Shown here piece after piece: positions 26,520 through 37,029 of a stretch of 64,000 nucleotides of DNA (the first letter of the stretch is position 1; every line of letters begins with the position of its first letter). The notes under the pieces were generated by a model that made no database searches, was not told where the DNA came from, and worked only from the letters and a program-made list of their open reading frames with translations. Position numbers and translations under genes: made by a program. Location of the stretch: positions 62,001-126,000 of the forward strand of contig NZ_KB905447.1 of NCBI RefSeq assembly GCF_000379465.1, given 5' to 3'. Source of the stretch: Sciscionella marina DSM 45152 (lineage in GTDB: Bacteria > Actinomycetota > Actinomycetes > Mycobacteriales > Pseudonocardiaceae).

Positions 26520-26584
26520 TCGCGTGTACGGGGTCAGGAACGCGGAGTGGACCGTTCAGCGGCAATTGAGGAGATCGACGGACC

Positions 26585-28231
26585 GTGGCACCCCCCGCTG
26601 CGCGAATTCGCCCGGCGCGTTACCTGTGGACGTTCCTGGCAATCGTGGTGATCCTGTACGCCTTGGTGTTCTTCACCGGTAACGGGAAACCGGAGCCGAA
26701 ACTCGGCATCGACCTGCAGGGCGGAACGACCGTCACGCTCACCGCGCGCAGCCCGGACGGCAAGAGCCCGCAGCGCGACCAGCTCAACCAGGCGCGCGAG
26801 CTCATCGAGCAACGAGTCAACGGCATGGGCATCGCCGGTACCCAGGTGGTGCTGGACGGCAACAACATCGTCATCACGGCCCCCGGGCAGGGCGGTGATG
26901 AGGTCAAGAGCCTCGGCCAGACCGCGAAGCTGAATTTCCGCCCGGTCGTCGGCCAGCCGATCCCGTTCACCCCGCCACCGCCTGGGCAACAGCAACAGGG
27001 CGATCAGCAGAAGCCGCCGGGCAGCGCCTCGAACTCGCCGAAACCACAGGGACGTCCGGCTCCGGCCACGAACGCGGCCCCGCGCGCGGCTCCCAGTGGC
27101 TCCGGGCAGGTCGACCCGAAGGTGGCCAAGGAGATCGCGGAGGCCAAGGCCACGCGGCAGAGCACCGATCCGAAGGTGCAGCAGGCGGCGGCCAAGACGC
27201 TCGACTGCTCGAAGCCGGATCCGCTCGTCGGCAACGATGATTCGGACAAGCCGCTGGTCACCTGCGACAAGGAACACCGGGCCAAGTACATCCTCGGGCC
27301 GACCTTCCTGGACGGCCAGCAGGTCGCGAGCACCAGCTCCGGCATGGACGAGCGCAGCGGCGGCTACTCGGTGAACCTGACGTTCAAGTCCGAGGGCGCC
27401 AAGAAGTGGGGCGACTTCACCTCGAAGAACGTCGGCAAGTCTGTCGCGATCGTGCTGGACAGCACGGTGCAGTCGGCCCCGAGCATCAACGAGGCGATGT
27501 CCAACAACGCCACCATCAGCGGGAACTTCAACCAGCAGCAGGCGAAGAGCCTCGCCGACATCCTCAAGTACGGTTCGCTTCCGCTGTCCTTCGACTCCTC
27601 GAACGCGGAGACGATCTCGGCGACGCTCGGCCTGTCCTCGCTGGAGGCGGGACTGATCGCGGGCGGTATCGGGCTGGCGATCGTGTTCATCTACTGCCTG
27701 ATCTACTACCGGGCCCTCGGGGTGCTCACGATCCTCTCGCTGGCCCTGTCGATGGGGCTGGTGTACGCGGTGCTCGTACTGCTCGGCCGATGGATGGGGT
27801 ACAGCCTCGACCTCGCCGGGGTGGCCGGTGTCATCATCTCGATCGGCATCACCGCGGATTCCTTCGTGATCCTCTTCGAACGCCTCAAAGACGAGGTACG
27901 CGAAGGCAGAACCTTCCGTTCGGCGGTACCGCGTGCCTGGATGCGAAGTAGGCGCACCATCCTGACCGCCGACGGGGTGAGCTTTCTGGCCGCGGCGGTG
28001 CTGTACGTGCTCGCCGTCGGCGATGTGCAGGGTTTCGCGTTCACGCTCGGCCTGTCCACGTTGCTCGACCTGGTCGTCGTGTTCCTGGTCACGCATCCGC
28101 TTGTCGCCCTGGCCTCTCGGTCGAAGACGCTTTCCAGGCCGAGTGTGTCCGGGCTCGGTGCCGTACAGAAGATGGGTGCGACCGCACGTAAGCAGGCCGC
28201 GTCCGGAGCTAAGGCCGGGGGTGCGAAATGA
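26585..28231 (+). CDS. secD: Protein translocase subunit SecD
   Basis: 548 residues, GTG start. An N-terminal membrane helix (YLWTFLAIVVILYALVFF) is followed by the D1 motif PKLGIDLQGGTTVTL and the large extracytoplasmic domain, then five further helices from LSSLEAGLIAGGIGLAIVF, with GVIISIGITADSFVILFERLKDE (D5-type motif). An inserted Pro/Gln/Ala-rich low-complexity stretch lies at about 120-175 in the outside domain, as in other actinomycetes. It pulls exported proteins across using the proton gradient. The stop overlaps secF by 4 bp. Confidence 0.96.
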   Translation: MAPPAARIRPARYLWTFLAIVVILYALVFFTGNGKPEPKLGIDLQGGTTVTLTARSPDGKSPQRDQLNQARELIEQRVNGMGIAGTQVVLDGNNIVITAPGQGGDEVKSLGQTAKLNFRPVVGQPIPFTPPPPGQQQQGDQQKPPGSASNSPKPQGRPAPATNAAPRAAPSGSGQVDPKVAKEIAEAKATRQSTDPKVQQAAAKTLDCSKPDPLVGNDDSDKPLVTCDKEHRAKYILGPTFLDGQQVASTSSGMDERSGGYSVNLTFKSEGAKKWGDFTSKNVGKSVAIVLDSTVQSAPSINEAMSNNATISGNFNQQQAKSLADILKYGSLPLSFDSSNAETISATLGLSSLEAGLIAGGIGLAIVFIYCLIYYRALGVLTILSLALSMGLVYAVLVLLGRWMGYSLDLAGVAGVIISIGITADSFVILFERLKDEVREGRTFRSAVPRAWMRSRRTILTADGVSFLAAAVLYVLAVGDVQGFAFTLGLSTLLDLVVVFLVTHPLVALASRSKTLSRPSVSGLGAVQKMGATARKQAASGAKAGGAK

Positions 28232-29571
28232 CGACCTTGAGTTCGACGGGTGACAAGCGCGAATCGGGTAGCTTCTTCCACCGGTTGCACACCGGGACGG
28301 GTGCGCTCGACATCGTCGGCAAGCGCAAGCGGTGGTACCTGGTGTTCGCCGCGCTGCTGGTGATCGCGGTCGTCTCGATGATCGTGCGCGGATTCAACTT
28401 CGGCATCGAGTTCGAGGGCGGGACCAAGCTCGAGCTGCCCGCGCACAGTGCGAACGGCACGATCTCGGTGGAGCAGGCCGGCGAGGCCTTCACGAAGGCC
28501 CTCGGCCACAAACCCGAGGCCGTGCAGTCCGTGGGTACCGGTTCTTCGGCGAGCATTCAGATCCGCACCGCCGACCTGAACGCCGCGCAGACGGCCAAGG
28601 TCAAGGGCGAACTGTTCAACGATCTCAAGCCGATCGGCGCCAACGGCCAGGCGAGCCAGACGGCGATCACCGATTCCGCGGTGAGTGCCTCCTGGGGCGG
28701 GGACATCTCCCGGCAGGCACTGATCGCGCTCGTCGTGTTCCTGATCCTGGTCGCGGTGTTCCTCGCGTTCTACTTCGAACGCTGGATGGCCGTATCGGCG
28801 ATCGCGGCGCTGTTCAACGACATCATCGTCACCGCCGGTGTGTACTCGCTCGTCGGTTTCGAGGTCACCCCGGCGACCGTGATCGGTCTGCTCACCATCC
28901 TCGGGTTCTCGCTCTACGACACGGTGGTGGTCTTCGACAAGGTCCGGGAGAACACTCGCGGCCTGCTCGGCCTGACCAGGCGTACCTATCCGGAGGCGGC
29001 GAACCTCGCGGTCAACCAGACCCTGATGCGCTCGATCAACACCTCGCTGATCGCGCTGCTTCCGGTACTCGGCCTGCTCGTCGTGGGTATCGCCCTGCTC
29101 GGCACGGGTACTCTCACCGATCTGGCGCTCGTGCAGCTGGTCGGGATGGTCTCCGGCGCACTGTCCTCGATCTGCCTGGCCACCCCACTGCTCGTGGACT
29201 TCAAGATGCGTGAGCGGCCGTACCACCAGCAGGAGGCGCGGGTGTTCGAACGCAGGCGCAAGCTGGCCGGACGAGCCGCCGCCACCGAGGAAGTCGACAC
29301 CGGTGATGACGAGGCACTCGCCGCCGAACTGCGCAGCGAACAGGCCATGGCCGCGGCCTCGAGCGTGCCCGCGCGACCGGGCAAGAGCGGGGCCGCGCAC
29401 CGGGCCGGTCAGCAGAAGGGCGGCAAGTCGCCGCAGGGCGAGACCCAGGGCAAGACATCACAGGGCAAGACATCACAGAGCAAGGCCCAAGGCAAGACAC
29501 CACAGGGTAAGGGTCAGCAGCCGCGGCCGACCGGTAAGAGCAACCGGCCGAGCGGGAAACGGCGCTCATGA
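28228..29571 (+). CDS. secF: Protein translocase subunit SecF
   Basis: 447 residues. The SecF core includes FNFGIEFEGGTKLELP and the helices around GFEVTPATVIGLLTILGFSLYDTVVVFDKVRENTRG and LAVNQTLMRSINTSLIALLPVLGLLVVG. The core is of normal size, but the C-terminus carries about 130 extra cytosolic residues: an Arg/Ala-rich part, then a Lys/Gln/Gly-rich tail built of GKTSQ-like pentapeptides. The start overlaps secD, and the stop overlaps apt by ATGA. Confidence 0.96.
   Translation: MTTLSSTGDKRESGSFFHRLHTGTGALDIVGKRKRWYLVFAALLVIAVVSMIVRGFNFGIEFEGGTKLELPAHSANGTISVEQAGEAFTKALGHKPEAVQSVGTGSSASIQIRTADLNAAQTAKVKGELFNDLKPIGANGQASQTAITDSAVSASWGGDISRQALIALVVFLILVAVFLAFYFERWMAVSAIAALFNDIIVTAGVYSLVGFEVTPATVIGLLTILGFSLYDTVVVFDKVRENTRGLLGLTRRTYPEAANLAVNQTLMRSINTSLIALLPVLGLLVVGIALLGTGTLTDLALVQLVGMVSGALSSICLATPLLVDFKMRERPYHQQEARVFERRRKLAGRAAATEEVDTGDDEALAAELRSEQAMAAASSVPARPGKSGAAHRAGQQKGGKSPQGETQGKTSQGKTSQSKAQGKTPQGKGQQPRPTGKSNRPSGKRRS
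29446..29520 (+). repeat. 15-bp tandem repeats encoding the SecF C-terminal tail
   Basis: Units at 29446-29460 and 29461-29475 are identical. Degenerate units continue to about 29520. Each encodes a QGKTS-like pentapeptide, making the basic tail of SecF length-variable by slippage. Confidence 0.6.
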
Positions 29572-30092
29572 CGATGCGCCTGGAGCGGGCCCTCGACCTG
29601 ATCAGCGAGGTGCCCGACTTCCCCGAGCCGGGGGTGCGCTACCGCGATGTCACCCCGCTGCTCGCCGATCCGGACGGGTTCGCCGCGGTGACGGAGGCAC
29701 TCGCGGCGGAGATCCCGGACGATGTCGAGCTGGCCGCCGGGATCGAGGCGCGCGGTTTCGTGTTCGCCGCCTCGATTGACCAGGCACGCGGACTCGGCAT
29801 GCTCGCCCTGCGCAAGCCGGGCAAGCTTCCCAAGGTCGCCGCCGAGGTGTCCTACCAGCTCGAGTACGGTTCTGCCCGGCTCGAACTGCCCGCGGACACG
29901 GTGCGGCCAGGGGCGCGGATCGCGCTAGTGGACGATGTGCTGGCCACCGGGGGCACGCTCTCCGCTGCCGGCCGGCTCATCGAGTCCGTCGGTGCCACGG
30001 TCGCCTCGGTGAGCGTGGTTCTCGAACTGGCCGAGCTCGACGGCCGGCTGGGGCTGACGGACCGGAAGGTGCACGCCCTGCGCACGTCCTGA
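29568..30092 (+). CDS. apt: Adenine phosphoribosyltransferase
   Basis: 174 residues. The PRPP-binding motif is RIALVDDVLATGGTLSAAGRLIES, preceded by PDFPEPGVRYRDVTPLLADP and AAGIEARGFVFAASIDQARGLGMLALRKPGKLPK, all typical of APRT. It salvages adenine to AMP. The first ATG (29568) overlaps the secF stop; a second ATG at 29574 is possible. The secDF-apt-rel order is conserved in actinomycetes. Confidence 0.94.
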   Translation: MTMRLERALDLISEVPDFPEPGVRYRDVTPLLADPDGFAAVTEALAAEIPDDVELAAGIEARGFVFAASIDQARGLGMLALRKPGKLPKVAAEVSYQLEYGSARLELPADTVRPGARIALVDDVLATGGTLSAAGRLIESVGATVASVSVVLELAELDGRLGLTDRKVHALRTS

Positions 30093-30165
30093 CAACGCCT
30101 CTTGGCCGCGCGAGTTATCCTTGTGGCTTCCCGACTACGGTCGAACCTGAATTAGGGGAGTGCGG

Positions 30166-32520
30166 TTGAGCCAAGAGGCCAAACCAGCCGTCGACACGCC
30201 CGAGGGCACCACAGCCGGTCCCGGCAGCAGCGAGAGCACGGGTACGACGACGGCGACGAACGGCACGCAGCGCGGTGCTTCGGCGACGCGGCGTGTCCGG
30301 GCGCGCTTGGCGCGGCGAATCACCGCACAGCGCGCCGCCCCGGTCAAGCAGGTGCTCGAGCCCCTGGTCACGGTGCACCGTGAGCTGCACCCCAACGCGG
30401 ACCTGGCACTGCTCCAGCGCGCCTACGACGTGGCTGAGCGGCTGCACCGCGAACAGCGCCGCAAGTCCGGCGACCCCTACATCACCCATCCGCTCGCGGT
30501 GGCCACGATCCTCGCTGAACTCGGTATGGACACCACGACGCTGGTCGCGGCCCTGCTGCACGACACCGTGGAGGACACCGGGTACGCCCTCGACCAGCTC
30601 GGCAAGGATTTCGGCGACGAGGTGGCGCACCTCGTGGACGGCGTGACCAAGCTCGACAAGGTCAAGCTGGGCAGCGCCGCGGAGGCCGAGACGATCCGCA
30701 AGATGGTGATCGCCATGGCCCGCGATCCCCGGGTGCTGGTGATCAAGCTCGCCGACCGGCTGCACAATATGCGCACCATGCGGTTCCTGCCACCGGAGAA
30801 GCAGAAGACGAAGGCGCGGGAGACCCTGGAGGTGCTCGCCCCGCTGGCGCACCGGCTCGGCATGGCGACGGTCAAATGGGAGCTCGAGGACCTCGCCTTT
30901 GCGATCCTGCAGCCCAAGAAGTACGACGAGATCGTGCGGCTCGTCGCCGACCGGGCGCCGTCCAGGGACACCTATCTGCGTGGGGTGATCGACGAACTTT
31001 CCGCGCGGCTCAAGGAATCCCGCGTGCAGGCGAAGGTCGAGGGCAGGCCGAAGCACTACTACTCGATCCACCAGAAGATGATCGTGCGCGGCCGCGAGTT
31101 CGACGACATCCACGATCTGGTCGCGGTGCGCATCCTGGTCGACGATGTGCGTGATTGCTACGCGGTCATGGGTGTGGTGCACGCGCTGTGGCAGCCGATG
31201 CCCGGGCGGTTCAAGGACTACATCGCCCAGCCGCGGTTCGGCGTCTACCAATCGCTGCACACCACGGTGATCGGCCCGGACGGCAAACCACTCGAAGTGC
31301 AGATCCGTACCGAGGAGATGCACCAGACCGCCGAGTACGGGATCGCGGCGCACTGGCGATACAAGGAAACCAAGGGCGCGCACAACGGCAGCAACGTCGA
31401 GGTCGATCAGATGGCCTGGATGCGCAAGCTGCTGGACTGGCAGCGTGAGGCCGCGGATCCCGGTGATTTCCTCGAGTCACTGCGGTATGACCTCGCCGCC
31501 AGGGAGATCTTCGTGTTCACCCCCAAGGGCGATGTGATCACCTTGCCCTCGGGATCCACGCCGGTCGACTTCGCCTACGCGGTGCACACCGAGGTGGGGC
31601 ACCGGTGCATCGGAGCGCGGGTCAATGGCAGGCTCACCGCGCTCGAACGCAAGATGGACAACGGCGACGTGGTGGAGATCTTCACCTCCAAAGCCGTGGA
31701 TTCGGGACCGTCCAGGGACTGGCTGTCCTTCGTGGCCTCCCCGCGGGCGAAGACGAAGATCAAGCAGTGGTTCGCCAAGGAACGTCGCGAAGAGGCGATC
31801 GACACCGGGAAGGAGGCGATCGGCAAGGAGGTCCGCAGGGTCGGATTCCCGTTGCAGCGCCTCGTTTCCGGCGACTCCATGGGCGCGGTCGCGCGTGAGC
31901 TGCACCTGCAGGACATCTCCGCGCTGTACGCGGCGATCGGTGAGGGACAGGTCTCCGCGCAGCACGTGGTGCAGCGGCTCGTCGCCCTGCTCGGCGGGGT
32001 GGAACATGCCGAGGACGAGCTCGCCGAACGGCTGACCCCGTCCACCGTCACCGAACGGCGGGGTTCCGGTGACGCCGGGGTGATCGTCAAGGGCGCCACC
32101 GACGTCTGGGTCAAGCTCGCCCGCTGCTGCACCCCGGTGCCCGGGGACGAGATTCTCGGCTTCGTCACCAGGGGCGGCGGCGTCAGCGTGCACCGCACCG
32201 ACTGCACCAACGCCGATGATCTGCGCTCCACCCCGGAACGGCTGGTGGACGTCGACTGGGCACCCTCGGAGTCCTCGGTGTTCCTGGTGGCCATCCAGGT
32301 GGAGGCGCTGGACCGGTCGCGGTTGCTCTCCGATGTGACCAAGGTGCTCGCGGACGAGAAGGTCAACATCCTCTCCGCCTCGGTGACCACATCGAAGGAC
32401 CGGGTCGCGGTGAGCAGGTTCTCCTTCGAGATGGGCGACCCGAAGCACCTGGGGCACGTGCTGCGCGCGGTGCGCGGCATCGAGGGTGTCTACGACGTCT
32501 ACCGGGTCACCTCGAACTGA
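30166..32520 (+). CDS. rel: Bifunctional (p)ppGpp synthetase/hydrolase RelA/SpoT homologue
   Basis: 784 residues from the TTG at 30166, preferred over the GTG at 30160 because GGGGAG (30155-30160) would overlap that GTG. Domains in order: HD hydrolase with intact HDTVEDT (about 132-138); synthetase with [25 protein letters not shown] and [40 protein letters not shown] ([32 protein letters not shown]); zinc-finger-like [28 protein letters not shown]; and C-terminal ACT. Both activities look intact, as in single-Rel actinomycetes. It makes and destroys the stringent-response alarmone. Confidence 0.96.
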   Translation: MSQEAKPAVDTPEGTTAGPGSSESTGTTTATNGTQRGASATRRVRARLARRITAQRAAPVKQVLEPLVTVHRELHPNADLALLQRAYDVAERLHREQRRKSGDPYITHPLAVATILAELGMDTTTLVAALLHDTVEDTGYALDQLGKDFGDEVAHLVDGVTKLDKVKLGSAAEAETIRKMVIAMARDPRVLVIKLADRLHNMRTMRFLPPEKQKTKARETLEVLAPLAHRLGMATVKWELEDLAFAILQPKKYDEIVRLVADRAPSRDTYLRGVIDELSARLKESRVQAKVEGRPKHYYSIHQKMIVRGREFDDIHDLVAVRILVDDVRDCYAVMGVVHALWQPMPGRFKDYIAQPRFGVYQSLHTTVIGPDGKPLEVQIRTEEMHQTAEYGIAAHWRYKETKGAHNGSNVEVDQMAWMRKLLDWQREAADPGDFLESLRYDLAAREIFVFTPKGDVITLPSGSTPVDFAYAVHTEVGHRCIGARVNGRLTALERKMDNGDVVEIFTSKAVDSGPSRDWLSFVASPRAKTKIKQWFAKERREEAIDTGKEAIGKEVRRVGFPLQRLVSGDSMGAVARELHLQDISALYAAIGEGQVSAQHVVQRLVALLGGVEHAEDELAERLTPSTVTERRGSGDAGVIVKGATDVWVKLARCCTPVPGDEILGFVTRGGGVSVHRTDCTNADDLRSTPERLVDVDWAPSESSVFLVAIQVEALDRSRLLSDVTKVLADEKVNILSASVTTSKDRVAVSRFSFEMGDPKHLGHVLRAVRGIEGVYDVYRVTSN

Positions 32521-32542
32521 GGCCTCGCCGCAGGCACCAGGT

Positions 32543-32567
32543 CCGGGTGTGTGCCACCCGAACCCGG
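32543..32567. terminator. Hairpin between convergent rel and PPIase genes
   Basis: CCGGGT (32543-32548) pairs with ACCCGG (32562-32567) in the 54-bp gap between two convergent stop codons. No T-tract; a bidirectional terminator is likely. Confidence 0.5.
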
Positions 32568-32574
32568 TGCGCGC

Positions 32575-33462
32575 TCAGGACTTCGCGGCGGTGGCCTTGG
32601 TGATCGTCACCGGCTTCTTCGGCTCACCGTCACCGGGTGTCGGTTGACCGGTCTGCGGATCGGTCGACGGCTTGATGCCCGCCTTGGCGACCGCATCGAT
32701 GGTGCGCAGCCCCGCCTCGCCGATCGTGCCGAAAACGTTGTAGTTCGGCGGCAGGTAGGTGTCCTTGAACACCAGAAAGAACTGGCTTCCGTTGGTGTTC
32801 TTGCCGCTGTTCGCCATGGCGATCGTGCCGCGCGGGTAGACGCGCATCTGCTGCCCCTGCGCCTGGGCGAGCTTGACCACCTCGGGCGGCGGGTTCTTGA
32901 GGTCCTTGGGCAGCTCGTCCGGGCTCGTGTAGCCAGGGCCGCCGGCGCCGGTCCCGAGCGGATCACCGCACTGTAGGATCCCCGCGGACAGCGGCTTCTG
33001 CTCGGCGACCATCTCCCGGTGGCACTTCGTGTTGTCGTAGAAGCCCTTGTCCAGCAGGTGCTGGATGCTCTGCACCGTGCACGGGGCCTCGGCGCGGTCC
33101 ATCGTGACCGGGATCGGTCCGGCGGTGGTCTGGAAGTCGACCTGGACGGTGCCCTTCTTCGGGGTGCCGTACGGGTTCGGGGGCAGGCCGATCTGCTTGT
33201 TCTTGGGCAGCTGCTTCTTCTCGGCCTCGTTGGCCTTGTACGCGCAGGTATGCGCCCGGATGTCGGCCTCGCGCTCCGCCCGTACCTTGGCCTGGTGGTT
33301 GTTCCACCACACGATGCCGACCACGACAAGCACCACGACGACGAGCCCGAGCGCGGAGAAGATCAACAGCCGCTTGCGACGCTTGGCGCGGATCGCGGCG
33401 CGCTCGTTCCTGTGCGCCAGCTTGCGCTTCGCGGAGGCACGGCGCTGCTCATTGGTCGGCAC
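32575..33462 (-). CDS. Membrane-anchored cyclophilin-type peptidyl-prolyl isomerase
   Basis: 295 residues from the GTG at 33462, supported by GAGGGAG 9 nt upstream. The N-terminal 30 residues are very basic (RRASAKRKLAHRNERAAIRAKRRKR), followed by one membrane helix (LLIFSALGLVVVVLVVVGIVWW). The cyclophilin domain starts at about 95 and contains LDKGFYDNTKCHRE, RGTIAMANSGKNTNGSQFFLVFKDTYLPPNYNVFG. It probably folds proteins on the outer side of the membrane. A Pro-rich extension ends the protein. Divergent from the MBL hydrolase gene. Confidence 0.92.
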   Translation of the reverse strand: MPTNEQRRASAKRKLAHRNERAAIRAKRRKRLLIFSALGLVVVVLVVVGIVWWNNHQAKVRAEREADIRAHTCAYKANEAEKKQLPKNKQIGLPPNPYGTPKKGTVQVDFQTTAGPIPVTMDRAEAPCTVQSIQHLLDKGFYDNTKCHREMVAEQKPLSAGILQCGDPLGTGAGGPGYTSPDELPKDLKNPPPEVVKLAQAQGQQMRVYPRGTIAMANSGKNTNGSQFFLVFKDTYLPPNYNVFGTIGEAGLRTIDAVAKAGIKPSTDPQTGQPTPGDGEPKKPVTITKATAAKS

Positions 33463-33630
33463 CTGGAGAACTCCCTCGAAGGTCGATGAGTGATCACGTC
33501 TGGGGGTGCAGTGTATGGGCAGGCCGTGTGAATCCCGCGTACCCCTCGTCGGGATACCCTGGGAGCACCGTTCGTCGCGCGTCCGGCATGGTCGCCGCGC
33601 GATGTGTGTCGATATCCGGAGGTACGGCAA

Positions 33631-34323
33631 GTGCTCGTCGTTGGGTTCCCGGCCGGTGCGCTGCAGGCCAACTGCTACCTGCTCGCCCGCGGCGAGGGAC
33701 AGCCGTGCGTGATCGTCGACCCCGGCCAGGACGCGGTCGAGCCGATCGCCGAGGCCGTGCGGAAGTACCGCCTCGTGCCGGCCGCGGTGCTGTGCACCCA
33801 CGGGCACTTCGACCATGTTTTCTCCCTCGCCCCGGTGTGCGAGGAGTACGCCGTGCCCGCGTGGATCCATCCCGGGGACCGGGCATTGCTCACCGATCCG
33901 CTGAGCGGCCTTTCCGGAGACGCCGCGGCGATGTTCGGCGGCCGGTTCGAGCTGCACGAGCCGGACGAGGTGCACATCCTCGAGGACGGCGCGGTACTCG
34001 ACCTCGCCGGTCTGCGGTTGACCGTCCTCCATACCCCCGGCCATACCGAGGGCTCGGTCGTGTTCCGCACCAGCACCGAGGACGGCGGCCAGGTGCTCCT
34101 GTCCGGGGACACGCTGTTCGCGGGTTCGATCGGGCGCACCGATCTCCCCGGCGGTTCCGGCGAGCGAATGACCGCGACGCTGCGGGACCGGATCCTGCCG
34201 CTGCCCGACGAGATGGTCGTCCTCCCCGGCCACGGCTCCTCCACGACGATCGGCCAGGAACGCGCCGCGAACCCGTTCCTGCGGCAGCTCGAGGAGGCCA
34301 CCGCCCCCGTGAGCGGACTGTGA
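33631..34323 (+). CDS. MBL-fold hydrolase (glyoxalase II-like)
   Basis: 230 residues from the GTG at 33631, which has GGAGGT (33618-33623) 7 nt upstream; the longer frame lacks a site. The metal-binding motif THGHFDH is at 56-62, followed by LTVLHTPGHTEGSV, LLSGDTLFAGSIGRTDL and VLPGHGSSTTIGQE, giving the two-metal site of the glyoxalase II-like branch. In actinomycetes this gene usually lies between the PPIase gene and hisS, as here. A thioesterase role in methylglyoxal or mycothiol-adduct breakdown is plausible but not shown. Confidence 0.92.
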   Translation: MLVVGFPAGALQANCYLLARGEGQPCVIVDPGQDAVEPIAEAVRKYRLVPAAVLCTHGHFDHVFSLAPVCEEYAVPAWIHPGDRALLTDPLSGLSGDAAAMFGGRFELHEPDEVHILEDGAVLDLAGLRLTVLHTPGHTEGSVVFRTSTEDGGQVLLSGDTLFAGSIGRTDLPGGSGERMTATLRDRILPLPDEMVVLPGHGSSTTIGQERAANPFLRQLEEATAPVSGL

Positions 34324-34409
34324 GGCCGCCGCGCCGAGCGGGCCCGGACCACGCCGAAGCCACACCGAACCACTGACGCGTCGAAACAAGACAGGACATC
34401 ACACACCCA

Positions 34410-35675
34410 ATGAGCACCTTCAACGCGCCGAAGGGGATTCCCGAGTACTACCCGCCGTCCTCAGCCGGATTCGTCGCCGTCCGTTCGGCACTGATCGACT
34501 CCGCCCGCCGCGCCGGGTACGGCTACATCGAGCTCCCGATCTTCGAGGACACCGCGCTGTTCGCCCGCGGCGTTGGCGAATCCACCGACGTGGTGACCAA
34601 GGAGATGTACACCTTCGACGATCGCGGCGGCCGCTCGGTCTCGCTGCGCCCTGAAGGTACGGCCGGTGTCACCCGCTCGGTGATCGAGCACGGCCTCGAC
34701 CGCGGCCAGCTGCCCGTCAAGCTGTACTACACGGGTCCGTTCTTCCGTTACGAGCGTCCGCAGGCCGGCCGGTACCGGCAGTTGCAGCAGGTCGGTATCG
34801 AGGCCATCGGGATCGATGACCCCGCGCTGGACGCCGAGGTCATCTCGGTGGCCGACCAGGGGTTCCGCTCGCTCGGGCTCACCGGCTACCGGGTGGAGAT
34901 CACCTCGCTCGGTGACCGCGACTGCCGTCCGGCCTACCGGGCCAGGCTGCAGGAGTTCCTTTCGGCGCTGCCGCTCGACGAGCAGACCCGGCACCGTGCG
35001 GAGATCAACCCGCTGCGGGTGCTTGACGACAAACGTGCCGAGGTACGCGCACTGGTCGAGGACGCCCCGCTGATGGTCGACCACATCTGCGAGCGCTGCG
35101 CGGACCACTACGCGGCGATGAAGGCGGCACTCGACGACTTCGGGGTGAAGTACACCGAGAACCCGCGGATGGTGCGCGGGCTCGACTACTACACCAAGAC
35201 GACCTTCGAGTTCGTGCACGACGGGCTCGGCGCGCAGTCGGGTATCGGTGGCGGCGGCCGCTACGACGGGCTGATGGCCGAACTCGGTGGCCAGGAGCTC
35301 GGTGGCATCGGTTTCGGGCTCGGCGTGGACCGCACCCTGCTCGCCGCCGAGGTGGAAGGGATCCCGATCGGCGAAACCGCGCGCTGCGAGGTGTACTGCG
35401 TGCCGATCGGCGCGGAGGCGAAGCGTCGGCTCGTGTCCATCGCGGGCCGGCTGCGCGCCGCGGGTACGCGTGTCGACATGGCATACGGCGACCGCGGCCT
35501 CAAGGGCGCGATGAAGGCGGCGGACCGCTCGGGCGCCCAGCTCGCGCTCGTGCTCGGGGACCGGGACCTCGAGTCGGGGACCGCCGCCCTGAAGGACCTC
35601 ACGAGCAGCGAGCAGTCCACCGTCGGCCTCGACTCCGCCGTCGAGGAGGTACTGCGAGCCCTCGATGGCGGCTGA
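34410..35675 (+). CDS. hisS: Histidyl-tRNA synthetase
   Basis: 421 residues, class II. The N-terminal [16 protein letters not shown] matches actinomycete HisRS. Motif 2 is [29 protein letters not shown], the histidine-binding loop is [16 protein letters not shown], motif 3 is [29 protein letters not shown], and the C-terminal anticodon-binding domain follows. It charges tRNA-His. Its last 11 bp overlap the next gene. Confidence 0.97.
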   Translation: MSTFNAPKGIPEYYPPSSAGFVAVRSALIDSARRAGYGYIELPIFEDTALFARGVGESTDVVTKEMYTFDDRGGRSVSLRPEGTAGVTRSVIEHGLDRGQLPVKLYYTGPFFRYERPQAGRYRQLQQVGIEAIGIDDPALDAEVISVADQGFRSLGLTGYRVEITSLGDRDCRPAYRARLQEFLSALPLDEQTRHRAEINPLRVLDDKRAEVRALVEDAPLMVDHICERCADHYAAMKAALDDFGVKYTENPRMVRGLDYYTKTTFEFVHDGLGAQSGIGGGGRYDGLMAELGGQELGGIGFGLGVDRTLLAAEVEGIPIGETARCEVYCVPIGAEAKRRLVSIAGRLRAAGTRVDMAYGDRGLKGAMKAADRSGAQLALVLGDRDLESGTAALKDLTSSEQSTVGLDSAVEEVLRALDGG

Positions 35676-36318
35676 GCAGGCAGGGGAGCGGTCCGAGCCG
35701 GTTCCCCTGGATCTCGCAAGCGAGGCGGTCGCCAAGCGCACCGGCCTGTACGTGGTGATCGGGGGCGTCGTGTTCGCCGCAGCGCTCGGCGGGGTACTCG
35801 GCCTGGCGTTCGGGCGGCTCACCGGCCTGATCGCGGCCGTGCTGGTCGGCGTCCCGCTGATCCTCATGGGCCTCGCGGAACGGCGCAAGCGCACCTGGCT
35901 GGAGGGGACGACCATCCGCCAGCGTGGTTTCCGGGTCCGCGGGGTCGACCTGATGCGGGTCGGCCGAATGGAGATCCTGGTCGCCGATCTGCGCGGCAAA
36001 CGCACCGTCGGCATCACCGTGGCTGGCCCACCGGGCAACAAGGCGATCAACATCGCGCTGGCCGCCTATTCGGGACCCGCCGGCGCCGAACTCGGCATCC
36101 TCGCGCTTCGCCGCCTCGCGGATGTGTTCGCGAACGCTGAGCACAGCTCCGGTCTGGTGTACTCGCAGCTCTTGGTCGCCCAGCTGCGGGCAGAGGCACG
36201 TGGCTCGGGTGCCCCCGAACGACCGTTGCATCAGCTGGCCATGATGTCCGGTGGCGGAGTACGTCCCCGGCACATCGACACCAAGGTCCTGGTGCGCTTC
36301 GTGTCGGAGCTCGGCTGA
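35665..36318 (+). CDS. Conserved membrane protein of unknown function
   Basis: 217 residues. Two membrane helices lie at about 28-48 and 50-68 ([41 protein letters not shown]). A soluble C-terminal region of about 150 residues follows with no motif I recognise. It overlaps the end of hisS by 11 bp, so the two are translated together. Similar short proteins occur after hisS in related genera as far as I recall; no function is inferred. Confidence 0.75.
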   Translation: MAAEQAGERSEPVPLDLASEAVAKRTGLYVVIGGVVFAAALGGVLGLAFGRLTGLIAAVLVGVPLILMGLAERRKRTWLEGTTIRQRGFRVRGVDLMRVGRMEILVADLRGKRTVGITVAGPPGNKAINIALAAYSGPAGAELGILALRRLADVFANAEHSSGLVYSQLLVAQLRAEARGSGAPERPLHQLAMMSGGGVRPRHIDTKVLVRFVSELG

Positions 36319-36339
36319 GGTTCGTGCCGAGGTATGCGG

Positions 36340-36882
36340 TCAGCGCGAATTCGGCCGGCCCACCGCGTGCTGCTCACCGGCCACTCGCCGCGCCGACTGG
36401 TCCTGTGCGGTGCGCAGGGAATCGGTGAGCGTCCGCATCGAGCCGATCGCATCCCGCAGCTGCCGCTCGGTGTACTCGAGACGTTCGGTCACCTCGTGCT
36501 CCGAGCCGGATTCCGCGAGCTGCCGATGCACTGCTTCCAGCTGATGGCCGATCTCGGGTAGTTCCTCGGCGAGGAACAAGCCGAGCTTTTCCAATCGGTC
36601 CAGGGTCGTGCGTAGCCTCGTCAGCTCGCGCAGGTGCGTCTCGGTGGAGCCGATCCGCTCGAGTGAGCCGGCGATCCTGGGTAATGCGCGGGCCGCACCG
36701 AGCACCGTGTTCGCCGTCGACCAGGTCGCGCGGGCCATCGCGAGCGGGTTCAGCAGGGTGCGCAGCCGAGGCGGAGACCAGGACTGTGCCGAAGCCGAGC
36801 GCCGTCGCGGAGACGAGCTTTCGTTCGTGCTCACGTTCGTCGCGGCTCCGGGTGCCGTCCGGTTCGTCGATGCAGTCGCCAT
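36340..36882 (-). CDS. Hypothetical coiled-coil protein
   Basis: 180 residues. The ATG is preceded by AAGGAG. The first 40 residues are Ser/Thr/Arg-rich and disordered. Residues about 75-165 are strongly helical with heptad-like spacing (LRELTRLRTTLDRLEKLGLFLAEELPEIGHQLEAVHRQLAES...EVTERLEYTERQLRDAIGSMRTL). A weak hydrophobic patch (NTVLGAARALPRIAG) precedes it. No family recognised. Divergent from the LexA-boxed radical SAM gene. Confidence 0.7.
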   Translation of the reverse strand: MATASTNRTAPGAATNVSTNESSSPRRRSASAQSWSPPRLRTLLNPLAMARATWSTANTVLGAARALPRIAGSLERIGSTETHLRELTRLRTTLDRLEKLGLFLAEELPEIGHQLEAVHRQLAESGSEHEVTERLEYTERQLRDAIGSMRTLTDSLRTAQDQSARRVAGEQHAVGRPNSR

Positions 36883-37029
36883 CGGTACGGGCTCCTTCTG
36901 CTTGCCCCCGATCGGGGCCTACCTTACGGCGCTCGTGCGCGGGTAGAACCCCCTCTCGGAGATCGGGGGCCGCGTACTTCAGCCGGGTGATCCGCGGAGC
37001 TACCCAAAGTCGCAGTTCTTGCAAATTCG

